Below are positions 25,546 to 34,315 of a stretch of DNA of 64,000 bases, piece after piece. Source of the DNA: Methanocorpusculum sp. UBA424 (GTDB taxonomy: Archaea > Halobacteriota > Methanomicrobia > Methanomicrobiales > Methanocorpusculaceae); NCBI GenBank assembly GCA_002498375.1, contig DAHC01000012.1, positions 1 to 64,000 of the forward strand, read 5' to 3'. The position numbers and the translations under genes are program-made. The stretch's first letter is position 1; the number at the start of each line of letters is the position of its first letter. Below the pieces are notes generated by a model. That model worked only from the letters and a program-made list of their open reading frames with translations, was not told the DNA's origin and made no database searches.

Positions 25546-26817
25546 ATGACCGAAATACACATCGTTGGAACCGCCCATGTTTCACAAAAAAGCATCGACG
25601 AAGTTCGTGAGAAAGTGGAAGCCGCAGATCCCGATGTGATCGCGATCGAACTGGATCCGGGACGTTTTGCGGCACTAAAACAGCAGATGAAGGAGGCAGA
25701 GGATCGGGAATCAGGTGCCCCTCCAAGCGAAGAGGAGAAAACCCAAGCCCCGGAAGTGCAGAGTCTTTTAAAAGGAAACTTTACTCTGATGCTTGTTCAG
25801 TGGATCCTCGCCTATGTTCAGCGAAAGATCGGGATGAACGTCGGGATCGAGCCGGGAGCCGAGATGAAAGAGGCGATAAAAATCGCCGAAGAACGAAATA
25901 TCAGAATATTTCTCATCGACCGGAACATCAACACGACCCTCGCCCGGTTCTGGGGGAATATGAAATTCCTCGAGAAGATAAAACTCGTGTGGATCCTGAT
26001 CAGAACGATGGTCGGAACGGATGACGAAACGGAAAGTATCGATACCGAGATGGTCGATTCGCTGACGAATCCGGATATGATCGAGCTTGCCCTTGCCGAG
26101 TTTCAGAAGTTTTCCCCGACCGGAGCAAATGCCCTTATCACGGAGAGGGATGCCTATCTGGCGCATGGGATCATCGGTCTGGAGCACAGTTCCTTTGAGC
26201 GGGCGGTGGTCGTGGTGGGTGCGGGGCATCTGCCGGGGATCAACCGATTCAGGGAACATCCCGAAACACTGCCTTCCATGAAAAGTCTCAATGAACTGCC
26301 AAAGAAGTATCCTTGGGGTAAGATCATCGGCAGTCTATTCGTCGCCATGTTTGCGGTCATCATTCTGGCGATCGCATTTTCGGGAGCGACCGATCTTCTC
26401 ATCTGGGCGATCATCTATTGGGTGGTTATCAATGGCGTGTTTGCCGGAATCGCAACACTGCTCGTAAAAGGTCACCCGTTTTCTGCAGCGACCGCGGCGG
26501 GTCTAGCATGGATGACCTCCTTAAACCCGTTCCTTGCCTGCGGATGGTTTGCGGCGATCGTGGAGGCCCGGATGCGGCCGCCGACTGCCGGGGACTTTAA
26601 GGCGATCGCAAAGGCCGAAACGATTCACGATATGTTTTCGGTCCCGCTGTTTAAGATCCTCCTTGTCGCTGCTGCGGCGAATATCGGAAGCACGATCGCG
26701 ACATTTGCGTTCTTTATCTTCCTGACGCCGCTCTTAGGAGTCGATCTTGAAATGATGACCAATATCCTGACGACCGGATTTGCAAACCTCTGGGCATTTC
26801 TGACCGGCTGGATCTGA
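25546..26817 (+). CDS. TraB/PrgY-family membrane protein
   Basis: Protein of 423 residues with an N-terminal TraB domain (HIVGTAHVSQKS at residues 4-15, then AIELDPGRF and the central EAxxIAEERNIRIFLIDR-like region, ending with VVVGAGHLPGI near residue 225) and a C-terminal half of about four or five membrane segments. Related to the bacterial pheromone-shutdown protein; in archaea a membrane protease-like or signalling role is suspected from the conserved Glu/His motifs but unproven. Last gene of the cobT-linked operon; it converges with a methyltransferase gene. Confidence 0.88.
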   Translation: MTEIHIVGTAHVSQKSIDEVREKVEAADPDVIAIELDPGRFAALKQQMKEAEDRESGAPPSEEEKTQAPEVQSLLKGNFTLMLVQWILAYVQRKIGMNVGIEPGAEMKEAIKIAEERNIRIFLIDRNINTTLARFWGNMKFLEKIKLVWILIRTMVGTDDETESIDTEMVDSLTNPDMIELALAEFQKFSPTGANALITERDAYLAHGIIGLEHSSFERAVVVVGAGHLPGINRFREHPETLPSMKSLNELPKKYPWGKIIGSLFVAMFAVIILAIAFSGATDLLIWAIIYWVVINGVFAGIATLLVKGHPFSAATAAGLAWMTSLNPFLACGWFAAIVEARMRPPTAGDFKAIAKAETIHDMFSVPLFKILLVAAAANIGSTIATFAFFIFLTPLLGVDLEMMTNILTTGFANLWAFLTGWI

Positions 26818-26833
26818 AAGTTATCCCATTTTT

Positions 26834-27670
26834 TTATTTTTCCCACCAGATGTGGGCGGTCTTGGAAATTCCCGGAAGAACAAAGCCATTATCCGTTTTG
26901 CGCATACGTTCACCCAGATACCGGTCAACGATGCTTTTTTGTTCATCGGTCTTTGCGAGAACCCGGGTATAATAATCCTGATGCATTTCTTCAACTGACG
27001 TATACGCCTGACCGACCGTTCTCGATTCGACGGTAAGGTTTGCATGGATGCCAAGCTGGAACAGAACATTCCAGAGTATGTCGGCGGTAGGTTCATAGTC
27101 GTAAGGTTCTCCGTGCAGAAGCGGCCAGAGTTCTTTGTTTCCCCGCGAAAGGGAGGGAGGTATGAGAAACCAGAAGAGATGGACCGCAGATTCCGCGCAG
27201 TCATCCATTTTTTTGATACAATCCCGGATGTTTTCCATCATCAAAGAGAGAGAAGCTATCACAACATCATGTTGTCCGATCTCTTCCGGCGCGGCATCCT
27301 CCCAGGTTGTATGAAGTATGCGAATGGGGGGGGCATCGGTGAGTCGGCGGTATGTTTCGATTCCTTCGATCATGGGGGAAGACGGCTCGACAACGGTCAC
27401 GGGACAACCGGAAAGAGCGAGCGGGACGGAAAGAGTGCCGGGTCCTGCACCGATATCCAGAACCGAAGAACCTGACGCGATGTTCATCGAATCAAGCTGT
27501 GTCTGCACTCTCCCCCGGTCATCATTCTTCAGCCTTCTGACGTATCTGTCTACATTCACCGGATTGTCCCAGAAGGTTTCGTTGTCCTCTCCTGCGGTGC
27601 GTTTCTGCCGAAATGCACGGGCCATCTGTTCATCCCACATCCGGATATAGTCCGGCTTTTCGGAACACAT
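26834..27670 (-). CDS. Class I SAM-dependent methyltransferase
   Basis: Cytoplasmic protein of 278 residues with motif I VLDIGAGPGTLSVPLA (about residues 70-85) and the acidic end of strand 2 in TVVEPSSPM, typical of Rossmann-fold methyltransferases. The N-terminal helix MWDEQMARAFRQKRTAG and the C-terminal half do not identify a substrate. It stands alone on the minus strand between convergent TraB and divergent nitroreductase genes. Confidence 0.8.
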   Translation of the reverse strand: MCSEKPDYIRMWDEQMARAFRQKRTAGEDNETFWDNPVNVDRYVRRLKNDDRGRVQTQLDSMNIASGSSVLDIGAGPGTLSVPLALSGCPVTVVEPSSPMIEGIETYRRLTDAPPIRILHTTWEDAAPEEIGQHDVVIASLSLMMENIRDCIKKMDDCAESAVHLFWFLIPPSLSRGNKELWPLLHGEPYDYEPTADILWNVLFQLGIHANLTVESRTVGQAYTSVEEMHQDYYTRVLAKTDEQKSIVDRYLGERMRKTDNGFVLPGISKTAHIWWEK

Positions 27671-27752
27671 ATACTATAATACCGGGTGGAAAGTAATAAA
27701 CTGCGCGGACTTGAGAGAAAGACTATTTTACCTTTCACACATAAGGTTAATC

Positions 27753-28283
27753 ATGAATACGAGAAATCCGGGTATTGCAAACTTCGGTGTGACGATTATC
27801 CAGTCGAGACACAGTGTCAGAAAGTTCAAAGACGCGGAAATTCCGCCGGAGTTCATCAGAAAAGCCCTCGAGTGCGCTTCAAAAGCTCCGACTGCACGAA
27901 ATGCCCAGCCGTGGATCTTTGTTGTCGTGAAAAACAAAGAGACGCTCGCAAAGATCGCAGAACTCGCCCCGAACGGAAAATTCATCGAAGGAGCCGCCGT
28001 TGGGTTCCTGGTCTTTGGTAAAGCCGACTGGCAGTATGTGATCGAAGACTGCTCGGCGGCAACCGAAAACCTTCTTCTCGCCCTCCATGCTTATGGATAC
28101 GGCGGCTGCTGGATCGCCGGCGACAAAAAGGATTACGCAGAAGACGTCCGTAAACTCGTCAATGTCCCGGCCGAGTACAAACTCGTCTCGATCGTTGCGG
28201 CCGGCGTTCCGGATGTCGGCGGGATCACTCTCGCAGAGAAGATGCCGCTTGAACGTATCGTCTTTGACGAAAAATACCAGTGA
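27753..28283 (+). CDS. Nitroreductase-family FMN oxidoreductase
   Basis: FMN-binding oxidoreductase of about 176 residues. It has the N-terminal nitroreductase motif SRHSVRKFKD, the APTARNAQPW flavin-binding segment and the GCWIAG segment. The start chosen is ATG at 27753 behind AAGGTT; an upstream in-frame ATG at 27711 gives an unrelated 14-residue extension. Substrate unknown; in anaerobes such proteins often act on quinones, nitro compounds or flavins. Confidence 0.88.
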   Translation: MNTRNPGIANFGVTIIQSRHSVRKFKDAEIPPEFIRKALECASKAPTARNAQPWIFVVVKNKETLAKIAELAPNGKFIEGAAVGFLVFGKADWQYVIEDCSAATENLLLALHAYGYGGCWIAGDKKDYAEDVRKLVNVPAEYKLVSIVAAGVPDVGGITLAEKMPLERIVFDEKYQ

Positions 28284-28346
28284 TCTGCGGGATCATCCGC
28301 ACCCTTTTTTTGAGATGAAGAAAACGCCGGATCTTATGCAGAAGAT

Positions 28347-29291
28347 ATGCTGATCTTTCATCATCTTTTTCTCGGCCTGATCGTAGGGATCATGCTCGCA
28401 GTGATTCTTTCGAATAAATGGGCCGTTCTCTACGGAGGTATCGGAGCGATCCTTCCGGATCTTCTCGATAAACCGCTTGGACAGATCCTTCTTGCGGAGA
28501 CCATGAACTGGGGAAGGATCTACGCCCACACGCTGATCATAGCTGTGATCCTGATCATCATAGGACTTTTGATCTGGTACAAAAACCGGAAACGTATCCT
28601 TCTTCTCTGCATAGGGGCAGGCGTTCTCATCCATCAGATCGGCGATGCAATGTGGACAGCACCCGTGAACTGGTTTTGGCCGTTTCTCGGACCTTTCCCG
28701 CCTTCATCAGAGGTATATCTCCCCATACCGGACGGATATCTGCCGTATCTGTATCTCGCATCATGGATACTGGCAGTGATCGCGGGAGCCGCGGTGATAA
28801 CCGTTTTGCACCGTCATCTGGGTCATTATCTCGCCCGTGGGGCCGTGGGTAAACGGCTTCTCACCGGAACGGGGATGGTTCTGACGGGAGCAGGAACAAT
28901 ACTGTTGATAAAATATCTCATATGGGATCTGTTTCTCACCGGACCCTGGGCAAATTATTTTGGAACGATGTATCTTCATGAACTGTTGTCGATATCCGAG
29001 TGGATATATGGCCTGACCTCCCTCATCCTGATACTCCTGCTTCTCGATTATCCGGTACGTTTTTCACAAACCACAAAAAAACGCATTATCAGGATATGCG
29101 GAGCAGGCGTTGTCGGCGTATCTCTTCTTCTCATGCTGTGCATCGGCCTGGGAGTCCCGGCGGATGAGGTGTACGGTGAAACTATTTGGAGGATCCTGGC
29201 AGCCGCGGGATTATTTTGCGGAGGGATCGTTCTTCTTTTTCTTGGAGACAGGATATGGGCACTGCCGGATGACAGGGTCTCACCAAAATGA
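28347..29291 (+). CDS. Multi-pass membrane protein, YdjM-like
   Basis: Membrane protein of 314 residues with about eight hydrophobic segments. The first half resembles YdjM/DUF457-type putative metal-dependent hydrolases: HHLFLGLIVG at the start, GAILPDLLDKPLG near residue 35, and IHQIGDAMW near 95, giving His and Asp residues at the membrane edge. The second half has no recognised family. It precedes the SpoIIE-type phosphatase gene by 87 bp on the same strand, but a functional link is not established. Confidence 0.7.
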   Translation: MLIFHHLFLGLIVGIMLAVILSNKWAVLYGGIGAILPDLLDKPLGQILLAETMNWGRIYAHTLIIAVILIIIGLLIWYKNRKRILLLCIGAGVLIHQIGDAMWTAPVNWFWPFLGPFPPSSEVYLPIPDGYLPYLYLASWILAVIAGAAVITVLHRHLGHYLARGAVGKRLLTGTGMVLTGAGTILLIKYLIWDLFLTGPWANYFGTMYLHELLSISEWIYGLTSLILILLLLDYPVRFSQTTKKRIIRICGAGVVGVSLLLMLCIGLGVPADEVYGETIWRILAAAGLFCGGIVLLFLGDRIWALPDDRVSPK

Positions 29292-29378
29292 TGAGATGTT
29301 TCCCGGGCATTAATTTTTTTGGAGACCTGAGGTAAACTCTTATGTGTTAACCATACCTATTGTATATTCTGATAGCGT

Positions 29379-30830
29379 ATGAATGATTTTCTCCTGAACT
29401 GGGCAGGTTCCATGGGTATGATTTTCCTAATCTGGCTGTTTTGCGCAGCTATGGTTGATCTGACCATGAAACGCCGGTATTCCCGTCTGCGCACGGCGGC
29501 ACTCTGGGCTGGAGGATTTCTGATACTTGTTGTTCTCACCTCTTTGGTCGATATGATCTACGAGGCGTGTGTCTTTCTTATACCAAGCGGATATGATTTC
29601 ATTTCTTTTATTGCCGACAGTCTGTTTGTGGCAGTAGTCGGTTTAGGGTTTATTTTTGTGTCATGGCGGATCTACCGCGGGACCACATCTTCCAAATTCT
29701 TCATAGCATCATTTATTCTTTTTATCGGCTTAAGCATCTGTGATCTTTCGTTTAGCATCATTCATATGGTTTTCCCCTGGGATCTCTATCAGCTGAAATT
29801 TGCAACGTGCGTTCTGATTTTGATCATTCTGACGATCGGCCTGATCCTGACGAATCGTTTCCTGATCAAAACAATGCAGGAAACAAACAGAGACCTTCGG
29901 GGGGATTTTCGAAATGTCCTGTTCATCCCGCTCGCGGTCTATCTGATCTATGCAGTAATCAGCTCCCTGTGGAACAGTCAGGAAGGAGCCGTATTTTTCA
30001 TTCCGGAGATCACAACCAGAATCATTTTCATCATCATGGTCATCCTGCTCTATATGCAGGTTTTTTACGGGATAACTAAGACCATCAAACATATCCATAT
30101 CGATGAAGAGATGCTTCTGGCACATGATCTGCAGTCGAGTATTCTCCCGTCGCCCGGACGATTTGAGAACATGCCCGGAGTTGAGATATTCGCATCGATC
30201 TCAGAATCAGAACTTGTCGGCGGGGACTTCTACGATATTATCCGGATCGGAGACTATCATCTCGCCTTTGTCATTGCTGATGTATCGGGCAAAGGTATTT
30301 CTGCCGCACTCATGATGATGCGTGTCAAAACCATGATCAAGATGTCAGTACGGGCATTATTTACCCAGCCAGGCAGGATGCTTACCCTGGTAAACCGCGA
30401 AATAATGGAAAACAATGATACCTGCAGGTTCGTTACGGTCTTTCTCGGGCTGCTTAACCTCAAAACCGGCAGGTTCACCTACTCATGTGCCGGACACAAT
30501 CCTCCGATACTCTGCACATGCGGAACCTGTGACCCGCTTGTCTGTGAAAAAGCACCAGGACTTGGAATCATGGACCACACATACATCGATCATCGAACAG
30601 TTCTGAAGAGAACTGATACGCTGTTTATGTACACCGACGGGGTAACGGATGCGCAGAACAAAAATGGCGAAATGTACGGGATGGGCCGGCTCCTTTCGAT
30701 AGTCCAGAGATCAGACAGTCCTGAAACCATGATCAATTCGGTAACTGAAGATATGAACATCTTTACCGGGGCAAGCGGACAGGCGGACGATATGACGATG
30801 CTCGGAGTCAGATACACCGGAGAAGAATAA
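29379..30830 (+). CDS. Membrane PP2C-type phosphatase (SpoIIE/RsbU family)
   Basis: N-terminal half (residues 1-230) with about seven membrane helices, then a short coiled linker and a C-terminal PPM/SpoIIE phosphatase domain (about 250-483). Metal-binding motifs are GGDFYD, ADVSGKG, YTDGVTDA and DDMT, all intact. By family it would dephosphorylate a STAS-domain protein in response to a membrane signal; the STAS gene lies 34 bp beyond its stop on the opposite strand. A TATA-like TGTATATTC lies about 15-20 bp before the ATG. Stimulus unknown. Confidence 0.9.
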   Translation: MNDFLLNWAGSMGMIFLIWLFCAAMVDLTMKRRYSRLRTAALWAGGFLILVVLTSLVDMIYEACVFLIPSGYDFISFIADSLFVAVVGLGFIFVSWRIYRGTTSSKFFIASFILFIGLSICDLSFSIIHMVFPWDLYQLKFATCVLILIILTIGLILTNRFLIKTMQETNRDLRGDFRNVLFIPLAVYLIYAVISSLWNSQEGAVFFIPEITTRIIFIIMVILLYMQVFYGITKTIKHIHIDEEMLLAHDLQSSILPSPGRFENMPGVEIFASISESELVGGDFYDIIRIGDYHLAFVIADVSGKGISAALMMMRVKTMIKMSVRALFTQPGRMLTLVNREIMENNDTCRFVTVFLGLLNLKTGRFTYSCAGHNPPILCTCGTCDPLVCEKAPGLGIMDHTYIDHRTVLKRTDTLFMYTDGVTDAQNKNGEMYGMGRLLSIVQRSDSPETMINSVTEDMNIFTGASGQADDMTMLGVRYTGEE

Positions 30831-30864
30831 AAAAAGGAATTAAACCCAAAACACAGTTCTTTAC

Positions 30865-31161
30865 TCACTCTTTTGCCAGAAGATCATCGAACCCCGAGAT
30901 CTCAAATACTTCGCGGACCAGGCCGTGGGCATTGATTATCACTAATGTCCCGGCAGGCCCAAGCATCTTTTTCATAGTCAGGATGATCGAAAGACCGACA
31001 CTTGACATGTAGGTAAGTTTTGCAAAATTGAGCGTAATGGATGAGATCCCGTCAAGGGACGACTCGATACATCCCCGAAACGCAGGAGCGCTTTTGGTAT
31101 CAAGTTTACCATCCAGCTCAAGGATAAGTTTGGATTCATTAACAGTTTTAGTAATTTTCAT
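30865..31161 (-). CDS. STAS-domain protein (anti-sigma-factor-antagonist type)
   Basis: Single STAS domain of 98 residues, as in RsbV/SpoIIAA. The phosphoacceptor region reads YMSSVGLS; alignment to RsbV places Ser54 at the phosphorylated serine while the usual preceding Asp is Ser53, a common variant. It lies 27 bp downstream of the beta-helix/RsbW-like gene in the same operon and next to the convergent phosphatase, so the three form a candidate partner-switching module. Archaea lack bacterial sigma factors, so the output target is unknown. Confidence 0.9.
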   Translation of the reverse strand: MKITKTVNESKLILELDGKLDTKSAPAFRGCIESSLDGISSITLNFAKLTYMSSVGLSIILTMKKMLGPAGTLVIINAHGLVREVFEISGFDDLLAKE

Positions 31162-31188
31162 AGAATTTGTTCTCCCATTTTTTAGACA

Positions 31189-33564
31189 CTAGTTGTAGAG
31201 TTTTTTGTAAACGGTCAGGACGTTTGTTCCGTTCACACGCTCATATGTGATCCTGTCCGTCAGTTTTTTGGACAGGAATATACCCAAACCGCCGACGTTT
31301 CGATCATCGATCGGCAGCGTAACATCAGGCTCTGAAAACTCCAACGGGTTAAACGGCACCCCGGTATCGGAAATGATCAGTTTCAGACAGGGATCCAGAT
31401 ACATCGTAAAGTTCACCGAGCCGGGTTCATCCGGATAGGCATAGTTCACGATGTTGACAAACAGCTCTTCGATCACCAGCGTCATCTTTGCGATGAAAGG
31501 CTCGGCGACCCCGTTTGGACGAAGTGATGCATCCACCCACACAACGATCTCATCCAGACTTTCGACCGTTGCCGGGGTCGTGAGTCTGGCAAAATGCTTC
31601 GGATAAAGATGGACATACTTCTGATCGGCGTATGGACAGGGTTCGGCACTGGTCCCGGATTTTCCACAGAGGGTGATGATATCTTTTTCACAGATAGATT
31701 CATGATCTTCCAGACAGAGAGCTGCTTTTTTGCCGTATGCGGTAAATGCCTCGCCCGTGAAGGAAAGATGTTTTGCCGCGACCCCGCAGACACTCCCTTC
31801 AGCATCAAGATCCCCCTTCAGCACCGAAACAGTACTTTGTTCGCCCCGAACCCCGTACATGCCGCCGGAAATATCCACCCGGGTCCCGGAAACGATGAGA
31901 TCGCCGCTGCCGAGATGTATCCCGGCCGAGGTTTCTTCGCTATTGGCTGTTCTGATCTGGAGCGAACCTCCTTTTGCATAGATCGAACCCGAGGTAATCA
32001 GTATTCCATAGACATCTGCAGATATGTCATGCATCCCGCTGTGGATCAAAACATCTCCAGCGCAGGAAAAGATCCCTGCGTATTGACCGGAAATCTGCAC
32101 CGCCCCCCCGGAAACGTTCACGGTATTCCCGGCATAGAATCCCACGTCTCCGGCAATATCGACAACTGCCCCGCCGATACTGGTTGTCCCGCTGGACACA
32201 TAGAGACCAAACTCGTCGCCAAAGACGGTAAGGTATCCCCCGGAATCTTCGAAAGATCCTGTCACCTTCAGCCCGGTCTTTCCGGAAGCGGTCAGCAGAC
32301 CGGATTTAAGTATGAGATCATCAAGAACGGAAAGACCGGTTATATACCCGGCTGCCTCGATCTTCCCGCCGTATACAGTCATCAATTTTCCGACGCAAAT
32401 CCCATCCCCGGTCATACCGGTGCCGCAGATCATGCCGGAGTTCTGGATATATGTCCCTTTGACATCGATCCCGGTGCCTTCATTGATAGAGGTGAGGGTT
32501 CCGTTCGAAACCTCGAGATTTCCGTTGACGACAAGGCCGGTTTGACCACGTATCTCCAGACTCCTGCCGGAAAAGTGCATATCAGTTCCGACACGAATGC
32601 CAATCTCTTTTCCGCTGATGACAGAAACGGAACTTTCTTCCAACAAAAAGCCCGCACCCGTTATGATCCCGGTCACTTCTCCTTCAGCCGTGACATTCAT
32701 CTGCTTAAATGCCGCGTCATGTGAAAAGGATAATGCCGCATTGCCAAAAACCGCACAACTTCCGTCTGAAAGACGGCAAATCTCCCCTTCGACGCAAATC
32801 CCGGCATCCTCCCCATTAATGAATAGATGCAGATATGTTCCGACAAGTGATCCGCTGACCGAAATACCCGTTCCCGCACTGATCTCGGCGGTGACAGAGG
32901 AGATCTGGAGATCCCCCTTTTCAGCGAGTATCCCGATTTTCCGGGAAGCTACCCTCAAAAAACAGTTTTTGAGAGTACATGAACCATCACAGACATGGAT
33001 CCCTATCCCGTCAGGGGTCTCGATCAGATGAGTTCCCCCATCCAGATCAAGGCTGCCAAAACACTCTATCCCGACACCGACCGAAATAATCTGAAGAGAA
33101 GATGTATCTACGGTTATGCCGGCGCCGGAACCGGACGTGACACCAGTATCCTGAGATCGTATACTGATGGTCGAGCCGGAGATCGTGATATCATTGTGCG
33201 CACGGATCCCGCAGGTCCCGCAGGATATGCCCACATGTACCGACGTTATGGACAAGGTTCCCGCATCAACACAAATGCCGGTTTCACTTTCAGTAAAGAT
33301 GAGTGCCCCTTCACCCGAAATAGTCAGATCGCCGTTTCTCACGCATATCCCCGGGCGATGTTTCCCAACTATGGTATTTTCTGCACCCGAGGCAATGATA
33401 GAGATATCCCCGAAACAGTCGATCCCGGATCCATGATATGAATTCAGTGAAAGAACACGAGACCCCGCATCCCAGTTCCAGCCGTTCCCGTAACAATTCT
33501 CTTCGGGATTGTAGATTTTTCCGTTGATGATAAGTTGAGCTTCGGAATAGATTTGCGGTGTCAT
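31189..33564 (-). CDS. Beta-helix-like repeat protein fused to an RsbW-like histidine-kinase-type ATPase
   Basis: 791 residues. Residues 1 to about 640 are many imperfect repeats of 18-25 residues (patterns such as GICV..GDLTISG, GITV..SLQIISV) that look like a right-handed beta-helix of the carbohydrate-binding (Cthe_2159-like) kind. Residues about 658-791 are an HATPase_c_2 domain with N box IEELFVNIVN (about 697-706), G1 DTGVPFNP (733-740) and GGLGIF (758-763), as in anti-sigma kinases. There is no signal peptide or membrane segment, so the whole protein should be cytoplasmic. Predicted to phosphorylate or bind the co-transcribed STAS protein, with the helix as sensor or scaffold (inference). 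Confidence 0.82.
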   Translation of the reverse strand: MTPQIYSEAQLIINGKIYNPEENCYGNGWNWDAGSRVLSLNSYHGSGIDCFGDISIIASGAENTIVGKHRPGICVRNGDLTISGEGALIFTESETGICVDAGTLSITSVHVGISCGTCGIRAHNDITISGSTISIRSQDTGVTSGSGAGITVDTSSLQIISVGVGIECFGSLDLDGGTHLIETPDGIGIHVCDGSCTLKNCFLRVASRKIGILAEKGDLQISSVTAEISAGTGISVSGSLVGTYLHLFINGEDAGICVEGEICRLSDGSCAVFGNAALSFSHDAAFKQMNVTAEGEVTGIITGAGFLLEESSVSVISGKEIGIRVGTDMHFSGRSLEIRGQTGLVVNGNLEVSNGTLTSINEGTGIDVKGTYIQNSGMICGTGMTGDGICVGKLMTVYGGKIEAAGYITGLSVLDDLILKSGLLTASGKTGLKVTGSFEDSGGYLTVFGDEFGLYVSSGTTSIGGAVVDIAGDVGFYAGNTVNVSGGAVQISGQYAGIFSCAGDVLIHSGMHDISADVYGILITSGSIYAKGGSLQIRTANSEETSAGIHLGSGDLIVSGTRVDISGGMYGVRGEQSTVSVLKGDLDAEGSVCGVAAKHLSFTGEAFTAYGKKAALCLEDHESICEKDIITLCGKSGTSAEPCPYADQKYVHLYPKHFARLTTPATVESLDEIVVWVDASLRPNGVAEPFIAKMTLVIEELFVNIVNYAYPDEPGSVNFTMYLDPCLKLIISDTGVPFNPLEFSEPDVTLPIDDRNVGGLGIFLSKKLTDRITYERVNGTNVLTVYKKLYN

Positions 33565-34315
33565 ATCCTCAAGTACGTTTTATAATATGTTTTTGGTATT
33601 CATAACTGTATGTCAGGAACCCTTTTGTGAGATGAGTGTGAGTTACCAGGGGATTTTTGGAGATAATTCAGAAGAGAGAAGATGTGTACGGGATGATCGA
33701 AACGCGCAGTACTGCCCGGGTATTCGATCAGATATTCCAACCCCGGAAACCGGTTATTTTCTGAATAAATACCCAATAATAATAAAGTATAAATATAACA
33801 TAACTTTTCAAAAAAGAATTATTTAAATATAATAACACGCATATTACTAATTGTCTCTGAACTCAGGACTCAGGGGCTTAATGACACTGGGATGTACGAA
33901 AAATGACAAATGTAATTGCCGAACTAAAGCGGACAAGTTTTACCAGGGAAAATCATATCCCTTATCACTATCCGGACCGCCCGACGTGTAATGCCGATAT
34001 GGCGGAACTGTATGAAGAAATCTGTGAGAGACCGGTGGGATCGTTACTTTCAAATCTGTTAACAGCACATGGATCATGTTCTCCCGAAACCTCCAATGCA
34101 CGGTGTTTCCTTCTCGAAAAGAGATATCGTTAATAGGAAAATTCTGCTGTAATAATCTGTGATCCTATCACAATACTCCCTCCTTTTTTCAAAAAGAGAT
34201 AAAATAAGCCAGACATCCGCAAAGAAATAACCATTCTGTGAACCTCAATGCAGACCTCAGCGTATCTTTTACTCACCCACCAGCCTTATCCCCTTCTCCT
34301 TCCAAACTATTCTCC
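33565..34315. other. Intergenic region, 751 bp, AT-rich
   Basis: Near 33578-33588, on the minus strand, a TATA-like TTATAAAAC precedes the beta-helix/ATPase gene. The middle (about 33760-33840) is very AT-rich, with several TATA-like stretches. One small frame at 33903-34133 is listed separately with low confidence. A 78-base extension in frame with the Hps gene (34238-34315) is probably untranslated. No repeat, RNA gene or terminator was recognised. Confidence 0.5.
33903..34133 (+). CDS. Possible small protein, unknown
   Basis: Open frame of 76 codons in a long intergenic region. The product is hydrophilic, without membrane segment or known motif, and has three cysteines. A TATA-like ATTTAAATATAATA lies about 70 bp upstream. 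Codon use is only weakly gene-like, so it may be chance. Confidence 0.3.
   Translation: MTNVIAELKRTSFTRENHIPYHYPDRPTCNADMAELYEEICERPVGSLLSNLLTAHGSCSPETSNARCFLLEKRYR

Noticed and set aside
31594..32724. Plus-strand open frame (376 codons) opposite the beta-helix/ATPase gene
   Set aside because: The minus-strand frame has regular repeats and an intact ATPase domain; the plus frame is a mirror of those repeats.
33587..33826. Plus-strand frame of 79 codons in the intergenic region after the beta-helix gene
   Set aside because: Runs into a very AT-rich stretch, has no motif and no plausible promoter or ribosome site.
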